The notes below the pieces were generated by a model. That model made no database searches and was not told the DNA's origin. It worked only from the letters and a program-made list of their open reading frames with translations. Source: Deltaproteobacteria bacterium (GTDB lineage: Bacteria > Desulfobacterota > Binatia > Binatales > Binataceae). From it: 64,000 nt of DNA. The stretch lies in NCBI GenBank assembly GCA_021799495.1, contig JAJZAI010000010.1, forward strand, positions 1 to 64,000. The letters run 5' to 3'. Positions 40,097 to 48,997 of this stretch are shown here, in pieces. The first letter of the stretch is position 1; every line of letters begins with the position of its first letter. The position numbers and the translations under genes were made by a program.

Positions 40097-40666
40097 GTGA
40101 TTAAGCCTCCTCCTGCCGAACTTACCGACGAAGCGGTAGTGCGCGCGGTCGCGGCTGGCGATCGCGAGGCTTTGCGTATTTTGAATCAACGTTACGGAAA
40201 TGCGCTTGCGGTCGTCGCCGAACGCATCCTGGGCGAACGGGCCGACGCCGAAGAGATTGCGGCCGACGTGCTCTGGCAGGTATGGCGGCAGGCGGGGACT
40301 TACGATCGCGCGCGCGGCTCGGTCGGCGCATGGTTGATGACCGTCGTGCGCAGCCGCGCGATCGACCGATTGCGATCGCGCAACGCCCGCGCGTCGGCGC
40401 ACGAGCGCGCTGGCGATGAGGCTGGCGCGCATGGCGGCGCCGATCCGGTCGCGGATCTGCACAGCGCGGAGCGGCGGCGCGCCGTCGCGGCGGCGATGGC
40501 CACGCTGCACGAGAACGAGCGCGCGGTGCTTGAATTGGCCTATTTTTCGGATTTGAGCCAGTCGATTATTGCGGAACGAACCGGGCTGCCGTTGGGGACG
40601 GTAAAGAGCAGAATCAGGAGCGCTTTGCTGAAATTGCGCGAGGGGCTGCAACAATTCGGCAGATAG
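40097..40666 (+). CDS. ECF sigma-70 family RNA polymerase sigma factor (SigK-like)
   Basis: A 189-aa ECF sigma factor: region 2 at about 20-95 (LRILNQRYGNALAVVAERIL, then AEEIAADVLWQVWRQ and VGAWLMTVVRSRAIDRLRSR) and region 4 at about 125-180 (LELAYFSDLSQSIIAERTGLPLGTVKSRI). It begins with GTG. The anti-sigma gene starts 5 bp after its stop, so the pair forms one operon with control by protein binding. Confidence 0.93.
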   Translation: MIKPPPAELTDEAVVRAVAAGDREALRILNQRYGNALAVVAERILGERADAEEIAADVLWQVWRQAGTYDRARGSVGAWLMTVVRSRAIDRLRSRNARASAHERAGDEAGAHGGADPVADLHSAERRRAVAAAMATLHENERAVLELAYFSDLSQSIIAERTGLPLGTVKSRIRSALLKLREGLQQFGR

Positions 40667-40671
40667 CGGCG

Positions 40672-41538
40672 ATGGATCACGACCAGTTGAAAGATCTTCT
40701 GCCGCTCGAAGCGCTGGGCCGCCTGGAAGGCGAAGAGCGCGCCGCGATGGCGGCGCATCTGGCCGCGAGTTGCGACGAGTGCGAGGCGGAACTGCGCGAG
40801 TTCCGCGAGGCGTTGGCCGCAATGGCGATGAATGCGGCGGGCGCGGCGCCGGCCGATCGCATTTGGAGCCGTCTCGAAAGCAGACTCAAATTCGAGCAGG
40901 CGGTGGATTCCGGTGCGCCGGCCGGAGCGATGCGCGCGCCGATGTCCTCTCGCGGCGCTCCGGCGATGCGCCGATGGCGGATTGCGACTGCGGTCGCCGC
41001 AGCAGCCGCTGTCGCGCTTGCCGTGACCGCAGGCCGCTATGCGAACGATGCGGAAATGACGCGCCGGCAGAGTGCGGACCGGATCGCCGCGTTGCTCGAT
41101 CAGAATCGCGCGCTCGCGGTCGCAAACGAAAATCAGCGGCGCGAACTGGCGATCGCCCATCTGAAACTTTCCGCGAGCGGACGGCTGACGCAGGCGATGC
41201 TCGCTCCCGATGCCCAGGTGATTCGTCTGGGGCCGCTGGCGCCTGCCCGCGGCGCCGCCGGAATCGTGGCGGTGAGCGCAGCCGATCAGCAGGCGGTGTT
41301 GCACGTCGCGGGGTTGCCGGCGCCTCCGCCGGGCAAAGAATACGAACTGTGGTGGATTGGCGCCAAAAGCGGACCGCTGCGCGCCGCCGTTTTTGCGCCC
41401 GGAGCGAAGGGAAGCGCGACGGTCGCCTCGACGATGCCGCCGGCCGGCGAACGTTTGCTCGCCAGCGCCATTACGCTCGAGCCCGCTGGCGGCGTGGACA
41501 AGCCGACCGGCGCGGCGTACCTGAAAGGCGTTCCCTGA
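40672..41538 (+). CDS. Membrane anti-sigma factor, RskA type
   Basis: A 288-aa partner of the upstream sigma factor. The N-terminal zinc-binding anti-sigma domain has HLAASCDECEAEL. One transmembrane helix (about 103-121, IATAVAAAAAVALAVTAG) and a C-terminal RskA-like periplasmic domain (about 170-285, LPAPPPGKEYELWWIGAKSG) follow. It should hold the sigma factor until an envelope signal triggers release. Confidence 0.9.
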   Translation: MDHDQLKDLLPLEALGRLEGEERAAMAAHLAASCDECEAELREFREALAAMAMNAAGAAPADRIWSRLESRLKFEQAVDSGAPAGAMRAPMSSRGAPAMRRWRIATAVAAAAAVALAVTAGRYANDAEMTRRQSADRIAALLDQNRALAVANENQRRELAIAHLKLSASGRLTQAMLAPDAQVIRLGPLAPARGAAGIVAVSAADQQAVLHVAGLPAPPPGKEYELWWIGAKSGPLRAAVFAPGAKGSATVASTMPPAGERLLASAITLEPAGGVDKPTGAAYLKGVP

Positions 41539-41609
41539 ATATTCAGTTGGGCCCCGCGCTCGCGAGCCGCGGGCGTGGCGCGCGGAGCGCGATCGCGTAA
41601 AATTGTGCA

Positions 41610-41726
41610 ATGTCGAGCGCGGACGGCACGCCACGGATCCTGATCGGCACGACCGGAAGCGGAGTCGGCAAGACGACCGTGAGCATAGGATTGATCTCGG
41701 CGCGCGCCCGGGTTTCGTCGCAATGA
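41610..41726 (+). pseudogene. Truncated cobB/cbiA N-terminal stub
   Basis: A 38-codon frame missing from the track. It reads PRILIGTTGSGVGKTTVSIG, which is the N-terminal P-loop of cobyrinic acid a,c-diamide synthase (CobB/CbiA). It then breaks off and stops by TGA that overlaps the cobQ ATG (ATGA). The rest of the approximately 450-aa enzyme is missing, so this looks like an internal deletion joining the cobB start to cobQ. Another possibility is a translational-coupling mini-ORF. Confidence 0.6.
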
Positions 41727-43252
41727 ACGCGCGCACTCTGATGGTGCAGGGCACGGCCTCGTCGGTCGGCAAAAGCCTGATCGTCACGGCTTTCTGCCGG
41801 ATTTTGCGTGATTGCGGCATGTCGGTCGCCCCTTTCAAGGCGCAAAACATGGCGCTCAATTCCTTCGTTACGCCTGACGGTTTCGAAATCGGCCGCGCGC
41901 AGGCCGTACAGGCCGAAGCCGCGGGAATCGCGCCCGCCGTCGAGATGAATCCAATCCTGCTCAAACCCGAACCGGGGATGCGTTCGCAGGTCGTCGTGAT
42001 GGGCCGGCCGGTGGCGTCGATGAGCTTTCGCGATTACCACTCGATGCGGCCGGAGCTGGTCCGGGTGATTCACGACGCGCTGACGCGCCTGCGCGCCACG
42101 CACGATTTCGTGGTGATCGAAGGCGCGGGCAGTCCCGCGGAAATCAATTTGCGTTCGCAAGACCTTGTGAACATGCACGTCGCGCGGGCGGCGGATGCGC
42201 CGGTGGTGCTGGTCGGCGATATCGATCGCGGCGGTGTGTTCGCGCAATTCGTCGGCACTCTCGATTTGCTCGAACCGCCTGATCGCGCGCGCGTGGCCGC
42301 CTTCCTGATCAACAAGTTTCGCGGCGATGCGGGACTGCTGGCGCCGGGAATCGAATACCTCGAAGGAAGATTCGGCATTCCGATGCTGGGCGTGGCGCCG
42401 TTTATCGCGGATCTGAAAATTGCCGATGAGGATTCGGTCGCGCTGGAGAATCGTCGCGGACGGCGTGCGGCGCGCGGCGATCTGGAGATCGCGGTGATTC
42501 AACTCCCGCATATTTCCAACTACGACGACTTTCTGCCCCTCGAGCACGAACGTGGCGTTTGCGTACGCTTCGTTCGGCGCGGCGACGCAATCGGCGCGCC
42601 CGATCTTCTGATCATTCCCGGAACAAAGAGCACCGTCGCCGATCTCGCATGGATGCGCGCATCAGGCTTCGCCGATGCGATCGTGGCGCGCGCGCGGCGG
42701 CGCGAGCCGGTAATCGGAATTTGCGGCGGTTGCCAGATGCTCGGGCGGCGAATCGACGATCCTTACGGCGTGGAATCGACGGCCGAGTCCACGCCGGCGC
42801 TGGGGCTTTTGCCGATCGCGACGCGCTTCGCACGGGAAAAGCGCACCACCCAGGTTCGCGGCCGGGCGCTCGCGCCGTCGGTCTTCACGGGGATGTCGCC
42901 GGAGGATATAGGTGAAATTTCCGGTTATGAAATCCACATGGGCGGAATCGAGCGCGACGCCGGCGCCGCGCCCTGCTTTGAAATTTTGAGCCGCAATTCC
43001 ACCGCCGTGAAAGCTGAGGACGGCGCGATCGCCGGCTCCGGCGCTACGGTCGCCGGGACGATGATTCACGGCATTTTCGACAACGATCGCTTGCGCGCGC
43101 GGATGCTCGCGTGGCTGGGGTCGCGGCGTGGCGCCGCCGCACCGGCGTTCGACTCGTCGTTTTCGCGCGATGCCGAGTATGAACGGCTGGCGAGCGTCGT
43201 GCGCGAAAATATAAACTGGTCTTTATTCGCACGAATCGCCGGACTTGCGTAG
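41723..43252 (+). CDS. cobQ: Cobyric acid synthase
   Basis: Glutamine-dependent amidation of the cobyrinic acid a,c-diamide side chains in cobalamin synthesis. The 509-aa protein begins MNARTLMVQGTASSVGKSLI (P-loop-like ATPase domain) and has KAQNMALNSFV and the DIDRGGVFAQF motif. The C-terminal class I amidotransferase domain has PVIGICGGCQMLGR (Cys nucleophile). The start is ATG 41723; the longer track frame is out of the upstream stub's frame. Other B12 genes lie at 59.5-64 kb. Confidence 0.95.
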   Translation: MNARTLMVQGTASSVGKSLIVTAFCRILRDCGMSVAPFKAQNMALNSFVTPDGFEIGRAQAVQAEAAGIAPAVEMNPILLKPEPGMRSQVVVMGRPVASMSFRDYHSMRPELVRVIHDALTRLRATHDFVVIEGAGSPAEINLRSQDLVNMHVARAADAPVVLVGDIDRGGVFAQFVGTLDLLEPPDRARVAAFLINKFRGDAGLLAPGIEYLEGRFGIPMLGVAPFIADLKIADEDSVALENRRGRRAARGDLEIAVIQLPHISNYDDFLPLEHERGVCVRFVRRGDAIGAPDLLIIPGTKSTVADLAWMRASGFADAIVARARRREPVIGICGGCQMLGRRIDDPYGVESTAESTPALGLLPIATRFAREKRTTQVRGRALAPSVFTGMSPEDIGEISGYEIHMGGIERDAGAAPCFEILSRNSTAVKAEDGAIAGSGATVAGTMIHGIFDNDRLRARMLAWLGSRRGAAAPAFDSSFSRDAEYERLASVVRENINWSLFARIAGLA

Positions 43253-43300
43253 CGCGGCGCGCCGCAGTATTCCGGCTGAAAGCGGCGCCCCGATGCAATC

Positions 43301-44164
43301 ATGAAACATCCCCATTCCGAAGATAATTCTCGAACCACGGGCGATCTGCCGGCCGTTCCGCTGACGCTGGAAGGCGCGGCGCTTCTGCATCAATTTTTCC
43401 GCATCCGCCGGCCACGATGGAATTCTTTGACCGTGAGCCGTCGCGCCGAAATCGTCGATCAGGCCGCGGACGCATTCGCGTCCATGGAGCGGCGCGAAGG
43501 CGGAAAAACCGCGCTCTTCTCGGAAATCGGACACAAGGGCGATCTGATTGCGGTTCATTTCCGGTCCGGGATGGAGGAACTCGACGCGGCGCAGCTCGAG
43601 GTCTCGCGGCTCGCGCTTTCCGAATTTCTCGAACCCGCTTCATCCTATGTCTCCGTGGTTGAAATCGGATTGTACGAAGCCTCGGTCAAATTGTATCGCG
43701 AACTCGCGGAGCGCGGCGTGGCGGCGCATTCGCCGCAATGGAACGACGCCGTGGCCGCGGCTCTGGCGGATCAGCGCGAAAAACTCGCGGCGCGCCTGTT
43801 TCCGCAAATTCCGGACCGTCGGTTTCTATGTTTTTATCCGATGAACAAGCGGCGTTCCGGCGCCGATAACTGGTATTCGCTGCCGATCGCCGAGCGTCAG
43901 CGCATGATGCGCGATCACGGCATGATCGGGCGGCGTTACGCCGGCCAGATCACGCAGGTGATTTCGGGTTCGATCGGTTTCGACGATTGGGAATGGGGCG
44001 TTGATCTGTTCGCCGACGATCCGCTGGTCTTCAAAAAACTCGTGTACGAGATGCGGTTTGACGAATCGAGCGCCCGTTACGCCGAATTCGGGCCGTTCTT
44101 CGTCGGCGTGCGGCTGGCCGCGAATGATCTCGGCCGTATCCTGGCCACGCCCGAAGATCGCTGA
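43301..44164 (+). CDS. Chlorite dismutase-family protein, likely coproheme decarboxylase (HemQ/ChdC)
   Basis: A 287-aa protein with the ChdC features FYPMNKRR and NWYSLPIAERQRMMRDHGMIGRRYAG (the proximal His is in MRDHG), QVISGSIGFDDWEWGVDLF and YEMRFDESSARYAEFGPF. Family members finish heme synthesis by peroxide-dependent decarboxylation of coproheme, while true chlorite dismutases carry a distal Arg; I cannot tell these apart with certainty. An N-terminal extension of about 25 residues is present. Convergent with the selW-like gene. Confidence 0.85.
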   Translation: MKHPHSEDNSRTTGDLPAVPLTLEGAALLHQFFRIRRPRWNSLTVSRRAEIVDQAADAFASMERREGGKTALFSEIGHKGDLIAVHFRSGMEELDAAQLEVSRLALSEFLEPASSYVSVVEIGLYEASVKLYRELAERGVAAHSPQWNDAVAAALADQREKLAARLFPQIPDRRFLCFYPMNKRRSGADNWYSLPIAERQRMMRDHGMIGRRYAGQITQVISGSIGFDDWEWGVDLFADDPLVFKKLVYEMRFDESSARYAEFGPFFVGVRLAANDLGRILATPEDR

Positions 44165-44228
44165 CGGAATCAGGCGCCGCGGTTTGCTTTTCCCGCTCCG
44201 CGCCCTTGATTAGTCGATTTAGCCGCGT

Positions 44229-44459
44229 TCAGGCCGGATTGATCCTGGACAATGCGTCTTCGACCTCGCCGTCAACCGGAAAGCGCCCGGTTTGTGCTTT
44301 CGAATAAATCAGCGATCCGTCCACGATCACGTCGAACTGGCCGGTGCGGCCTGGCTTGATTTCGGTCGGCTGATTAAACCGCTTTGCGATGCTGGCGGCC
44401 AGACTGGCCGCGCGAGGTTTATACCCTCAGGGAACGCAGTACAGAATCTCGATCTTCAT
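44229..44459 (-). CDS. SelW/Rdx-family selenoprotein with in-frame UGA (CVPU)
   Basis: Absent from the ORF track because codon 11 is TGA (44427-44429). Read through as Sec it gives 76 aa starting MKIEILYCVPUGYKPRAASL, the CxxU redox motif of the Rdx (SelT/W/H) thioredoxin-fold family. It continues with KPGRTGQFDVIVDGSLIYSK and GRFPVDGEVEDAL, as expected for SelW-like proteins, and ends in TGA at 44229. A hairpin lies 15 nt after the UGA. It follows the arginine decarboxylase gene by 54 bp on the same strand. Its likely role is thiol redox chemistry. Confidence 0.9.
44395..44411 (-). promoter_or_regulatory. Predicted bacterial SECIS hairpin of the SelW-like gene
   Basis: On the minus strand, GCGGCCA-GTC-TGGCCGC forms a perfect 7-bp stem with a three-base loop. 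It begins 15 nt after the in-frame UGA, with the loop 22 nt after it. Position and the G/U in the apical loop fit a SelB-binding element. Confidence 0.7.
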
Positions 44460-44513
44460 GATCCAAGCGTAGGGTCGCCGGTGCGGCGATGCAACCGGCG
44501 CGCACCCTGCCGA

Positions 44514-45077
44514 TTATTTGCCGTTCGGCAGATCGACGAACACTGCCGCCGCCACCACCGAAGTCCATAACCCGTCGCGATCTCCGATCGCCGATTGCGT
44601 GACGTTGCGCGTCGAGACGATCTTGTCGGAGACGCGCCAGATATCCTTGCGCTCGTCGTAGCTGGCGTTGGGATCGAAGTCCACGCCGAGAATCGTCGCC
44701 AGCATCATCGCGGCCAGATCTTCTGCGTAATCGCCCGCCTTCTGTTCGGTTTCGCCGAAGCTGTGATGTTCCGACAGATAGCCGTAATGGCGGGGATCGG
44801 CGGGAATGGCCACCCCGACCGATGCCGCGCACAGCCGATGCGGCTCGTACGTCGCGTTGTCGCTCATCACGGCGAATACGATCTGTCCCGGCTTCAGGTA
44901 GCGCAGCCCCTCTTGCGGCGTAATCAGCTTGCAGTTCGGCGGGAAAATCGACTTCACGCGCACGAGATTGAATTCCGCGATTTGCGCGGACCGCAGCGAA
45001 AGCTCGAATGCCGTCAGCTTCTCGCGATGTCGGCCGACGCCCTTGGTCAGAAACACCCCTTTCGGAAAAGGACCCAT
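44514..45077 (-). CDS. Pyruvoyl-dependent arginine decarboxylase
   Basis: A 187-aa proenzyme converting arginine to agmatine for polyamine synthesis. The family pattern is clear: FLTKGVGRHREKLTAFELSL, then the self-cleavage region RVKSIFPPNCKLIT, where the serine gives the pyruvoyl group. GQIVFAVMSDNATYEPHRLCAASVGVAIP and EHHSFGETEQKAGDYAEDLAA follow. It is 125 bp downstream of the mutase gene on the same strand, probably a separate unit with the SelW-like gene. Confidence 0.92.
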   Translation of the reverse strand: MGPFPKGVFLTKGVGRHREKLTAFELSLRSAQIAEFNLVRVKSIFPPNCKLITPQEGLRYLKPGQIVFAVMSDNATYEPHRLCAASVGVAIPADPRHYGYLSEHHSFGETEQKAGDYAEDLAAMMLATILGVDFDPNASYDERKDIWRVSDKIVSTRNVTQSAIGDRDGLWTSVVAAAVFVDLPNGK

Positions 45078-45202
45078 CTATCTCGTCTCTCCGTATGCGC
45101 GCGACCGTCCGCAAGCGCAATGATGCGCCTTCATTATCCTGACGGCGGCCCGCAAGAAAAGTCCGTGTGACGGCAAACTTCGTTCGACGCGTTACGAACT
45201 CG

Positions 45203-46876
45203 TTAAACTTCGTTGCTCGGATGATACTCGCCGAACACGCGTCGCATCGCGTCCGCAATTTCACCCAGGGTCGCGTAGGAACGCACCGCGTCGATAATCG
45301 GCGGCATCAGGTTGCCGCCTTCGCGCGCGCTCCGCTCCACCCGATCGAGCGCGGCGGCCGCCGCCGGTTGCGATCGCTCCGCCCGCACCCGCTCGATGCG
45401 CGCGCGCTGCTTTTCCTCGGTCGCCGGATTCACCTTCAGGATATCGCCCGCGGGCGCGTCGCCGGTGGTGAATTCGTTCACGCCCACGATGATCCGCGCC
45501 CTGGTCTCGATCTCGCGCTGATAAGCATACGCGGCGTTATGGATTTCGCGCTGCTGAAAGGCGCGTTCGATTCCCGCGACCGCTCCGCCAAGGTCGTCGA
45601 TCGTGTTCAGATACTCGTTGGCCTTCTTTTCCAGTTCCGCGGTCAGCGTCTCGATGTAATACGATCCGCCCAGCGGATCGATCGTGTCGGTCACGTCGGA
45701 TTCGTGCGCAATCACCTGCTGCGTGCGCAGCGCCAGCAGCACCGAATTTTCCGTCGGCAGCGCCAGCGCCTCGTCCCTGGAATTCGTGTGCAGCGATTGC
45801 GCTCCGCCGAGCACGGCGGCGAGTGCCTGCAGCGTCACTCGCACGACGTTGTTCTCGACCTGCTGCGCGGTCAGGGTCGAACCTGCCGTCTGCGCGTGGA
45901 ACCGCATTATCATCGAACGCTCGTCCTTCGCGCCGAAGCGTTCTTTCATGATCCGCGCCCACATCCGGCGCGCCGCCCGGTATTTCGCGATTTCCTCGAA
46001 GAAATTGTTGTGGACGTTGAAGAAGAACGACAGCCGGCTCGCGAAGTCATCCACCTTCAGCCCCGCCTTCACCGCCGCTTCGACGTACGCGATTCCGTCG
46101 GCCAGCGTGAACGCCAGCTCCTGCGCGGCGGTCGAGCCCGCTTCGCGAATATGGTAGCCCGAGATCGAAATCGTGTTCCAGTTCGGAACTTCCTTGCTCG
46201 CGAACTCGAAAATATCCGTGATTACCCGCATCGATCCGCGCGGCGGGTAAATATAGGTGCCGCGCGCGATATATTCCTTGAGGATGTCGTTCTGGATCGT
46301 GCCGTTGACCTTGCCCCACGGCACGCCGCGTTTTTCCGCGACCGCCAGATAGAGCGCCAGCAGCGTCGATGCGGTCGCGTTGATCGTCATAGACGTGGAA
46401 ATCTTGTCGAGCGGCAGTTCCGCCAGCAGGGTTTCCATGTCGGCCAGCGACGCGATCGACACCCCGACGCGCCCGACCTCGCCGCGCGCCAGCGGATGGT
46501 CCGGGTCGCGGCCCATCTGCGTCGGCAAATCGAACGCGACCGAAAGGCCGGTCTGGCCGTTGGCGAACAGGTAGCGGTAGCGTCGGTTCGATTCCTCGGC
46601 GTCGCCGAAACCCGCATACTGGCGCATCGTCCACAGCCGCCCGCGATACATCGTCGGCTGCACGCCGCGCGTGAACGGATATTCGCCCGGAAACCCCAGG
46701 TCGCTAAGGAAATCGAAACCGTTCAGATCCCCCGGATCGTATTCGCGCTTGATCTCGATTCCCGAACTCGTCGCGAACCTGTCGCGCCGCTCGCCGCCGC
46801 GTTTCAGCGCCGGCGCCACGCGCTTTTCCTCCCAATCCTTCCGCGCTTCAGCCAGCGTGCGTTCCCGCTCAGCCAT
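45203..46876 (-). CDS. Methylmalonyl-CoA mutase-type acyl-CoA mutase, large (catalytic) subunit
   Basis: Adenosylcobalamin-dependent isomerisation of acyl-CoA, presumably methylmalonyl-CoA to succinyl-CoA. The 557-aa protein holds only the TIM-barrel domain: FPFTRG-like [27 protein letters not shown], then [12 protein letters not shown], and [21 protein letters not shown]. It lacks the C-terminal B12-binding domain, so a separate small subunit must exist elsewhere. It is last in an operon after the carboxylase genes (17 bp spacing). An isobutyryl-CoA-type mutase is an alternative. Confidence 0.92.
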   Translation of the reverse strand: MAERERTLAEARKDWEEKRVAPALKRGGERRDRFATSSGIEIKREYDPGDLNGFDFLSDLGFPGEYPFTRGVQPTMYRGRLWTMRQYAGFGDAEESNRRYRYLFANGQTGLSVAFDLPTQMGRDPDHPLARGEVGRVGVSIASLADMETLLAELPLDKISTSMTINATASTLLALYLAVAEKRGVPWGKVNGTIQNDILKEYIARGTYIYPPRGSMRVITDIFEFASKEVPNWNTISISGYHIREAGSTAAQELAFTLADGIAYVEAAVKAGLKVDDFASRLSFFFNVHNNFFEEIAKYRAARRMWARIMKERFGAKDERSMIMRFHAQTAGSTLTAQQVENNVVRVTLQALAAVLGGAQSLHTNSRDEALALPTENSVLLALRTQQVIAHESDVTDTIDPLGGSYYIETLTAELEKKANEYLNTIDDLGGAVAGIERAFQQREIHNAAYAYQREIETRARIIVGVNEFTTGDAPAGDILKVNPATEEKQRARIERVRAERSQPAAAAALDRVERSAREGGNLMPPIIDAVRSYATLGEIADAMRRVFGEYHPSNEV

Positions 46877-46893
46877 GGTTCTCGCCTCGCCGC

Positions 46894-47403
46894 CTATTCG
46901 ACCACGACCAGCAGTTCGCCTTTTTCGACGGTCTGGCCAGGTTTTACCTTGATTTCGGCGATCTTGCCGGCCTTGGGCGATTTCAGTTCGTTCTCCATCT
47001 TCATCGCCTCGACCACGACGATTCCCTGGTGCGCCGCGACCTCGTCGCCGACCGCGACCAGCACGTTCACCACCCGTCCCGGCATCATCGCCTTGAGTTC
47101 GGCGCGTCCGCCCGCATGCTCGCGCGCCGCGCCGCCATGATGGCGTTTGCGGGCGGCGTCCGCCAGCCCGACCCGCGTCGCGCCCCGGCGCGACGCCACG
47201 ACCATCTCGTCGCCGTCGCGGGCGACGTCGAAATCGAACGATCGCCGCTCCAGCAGAATCGAGTACGACGAGGGGCCGACCTGCCGCACGTCCACTTCGA
47301 AATCCCGCCCGCCAATCCCGAGGCGCAGCGTATGCGCCGCAAGTTCTTCGACTTCAATCTGATGTTCGGCGTCGCCCAGCGTCGCCACGAATCGCGTCGG
47401 CAT
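46894..47403 (-). CDS. Biotin carboxyl carrier protein of an acyl-CoA carboxylase
   Basis: A 169-aa protein with a C-terminal biotinyl/lipoyl domain (about 95-168) carrying [17 protein letters not shown], where the Lys between two Met is biotinylated. The N-terminal half matches the BT/linker region found before the biotin domain of acyl-CoA carboxylases. It lies 24 bp after the biotin carboxylase gene and 17 bp before the mutase gene. Confidence 0.93.
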   Translation of the reverse strand: MPTRFVATLGDAEHQIEVEELAAHTLRLGIGGRDFEVDVRQVGPSSYSILLERRSFDFDVARDGDEMVVASRRGATRVGLADAARKRHHGGAAREHAGGRAELKAMMPGRVVNVLVAVGDEVAAHQGIVVVEAMKMENELKSPKAGKIAEIKVKPGQTVEKGELLVVVE

Positions 47404-47427
47404 CGTGCCGTCTTCTCCTTGCCCGTT

Positions 47428-48948
47428 CTAGCGCCGCAGCATGTCGAGGCGGCCGAGTATCTTCCACGGCGAAACCGCGCCGCCCGCCGCCGGCGCCGCC
47501 ATCGGCTGCGCGGCCGGCGCGCCGTTATGGCCGTTGCGATACGCCATCACGGCCGCCGCCAGCAGCGCCGCCAGATGCGCGTCGTCGCCGCCTTTGGCGG
47601 CTTCAGGGCGGTATTCCTGATTGATGAAATTGGTGTCGAAATCTCCCGCGATAAAGCGCGGATGCTCGACGATCCAGCGATGGAAATCCAGGTTCGTGGT
47701 CAGGGCTCCGGTTACCACGAACTCGCCCAGCGCGCGCCGCATCCGCCCGATTGCCTCGTTCCGATCGCGGCCCCACGCCACCAGCTTCGCGATCATCGGA
47801 TCGTAAAAGAGCGAGACCTCCGCTCCTTCATAGACGCCCGCGTCAACCCTAACGCCGGGACCGTCCGGCAGCCGCATCGTTTCGATCTTGCCGGGCGCCG
47901 GCACGAAGCCCGCCGCCGGATTCTCGGCGTAAATCCGGCACTCCAGCGCCCATCCGCGCTGCGCCAAATCGTTCTGCCTGAACGGCAGCGGCATCCCCGC
48001 CGCGACTTCGATCTGCGCCTTCACCAGATCGATCCCCGTGACCATCTCGGTCACCGGATGCTCCACCTGAATGCGCGTGTTCATTTCGAGGAAGTAGAAA
48101 TTCCGCTCGGCGTCGGCGAGAAATTCGATCGTGCCCGCGCCGACGTAGCCGACGGCGCGCGCCGCCCGCACCGCGACCTCGCCCATCTCGCGGCGCATTG
48201 CCGGCGTGATAAACGGCGACGGCGATTCCTCGACCACCTTCTGATGGCGCCGCTGGATCGAGCATTCGCGTTCGAACAGATGCACCGTTTCGCCGAGCGT
48301 GTCGGCGAACACCTGCACTTCGATATGGCGCGGCCGGTTCAGATATTTCTCGACGTAGAACCGCCCGTCGCCGAACGACGATTTGGCTTCGCTCGCGACC
48401 GTGCGCACCGCCGAGGCGAGGTCCTTGTCGTTCTCGATCATGCGCATTCCTTTGCCGCCGCCGCCGGCCGCCGCTTTCAGCATGATCGGAAAACCGACTT
48501 TCTTCGCGATCGCGCGCACCTCATCTTCCGTTTCAAGGGTGTCGGGCGATCCCGGCGTCACCGGCACGCCGGCCGCCGACATCAGCTTGCGCGCCTCGAC
48601 CTTGTCGCCCATTTTCTCGATCGCCTCGGGCGGCGGTCCGATGAACGTGATTCCCGCCTTCGCGACGGCGCGCGAAAACCCCGCGTTTTCGGAGAAGAAG
48701 CCGTACCCCGGATGGATCGCGTCAGCGCCGGTCGCGCGGGCGGCGTCGAGAATCCGTTCGATATTCAAATAGCTCTCGCGCGCCGGCGCCGGCCCCACCG
48801 CGACCGCGTAGTCGGCCTCGCGAACGTGCAAGGCCGCCCGATCCGCCTCCGAGTACACGGCGACCGACTCGATTCCCAAATCGCGGCAGGCGCGAATCAC
48901 GCGCACCGCGATTTCGCCGCGGTTCGCAATCAAAATTCTCTTGAACAT
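47428..48948 (-). CDS. accC: Acetyl/propionyl-CoA carboxylase, biotin carboxylase subunit
   Basis: ATP-dependent carboxylation of biotin. The 506-aa protein starts at 48948 (MFKRILIANRGEIAVRVIRA). It has the ATP-grasp loop KAAAGGGGKGMRMIEND, the EKYLNRPRHIEVQVFADTLG segment and the catalytic FLEMNTRIQVEHPVTEMVTG motif. The C terminus has a short linker with an Ala/Pro tail. Biotin sits on the separate carrier gene next to it. The context with a CoA mutase favours propionyl-CoA as substrate. Confidence 0.94.
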   Translation of the reverse strand: MFKRILIANRGEIAVRVIRACRDLGIESVAVYSEADRAALHVREADYAVAVGPAPARESYLNIERILDAARATGADAIHPGYGFFSENAGFSRAVAKAGITFIGPPPEAIEKMGDKVEARKLMSAAGVPVTPGSPDTLETEDEVRAIAKKVGFPIMLKAAAGGGGKGMRMIENDKDLASAVRTVASEAKSSFGDGRFYVEKYLNRPRHIEVQVFADTLGETVHLFERECSIQRRHQKVVEESPSPFITPAMRREMGEVAVRAARAVGYVGAGTIEFLADAERNFYFLEMNTRIQVEHPVTEMVTGIDLVKAQIEVAAGMPLPFRQNDLAQRGWALECRIYAENPAAGFVPAPGKIETMRLPDGPGVRVDAGVYEGAEVSLFYDPMIAKLVAWGRDRNEAIGRMRRALGEFVVTGALTTNLDFHRWIVEHPRFIAGDFDTNFINQEYRPEAAKGGDDAHLAALLAAAVMAYRNGHNGAPAAQPMAAPAAGGAVSPWKILGRLDMLRR

Positions 48949-48997
48949 CAGTTCTGGCCCGATTTTCCTCGAATTGCGCGGCGCCATCCGCGCCGTT

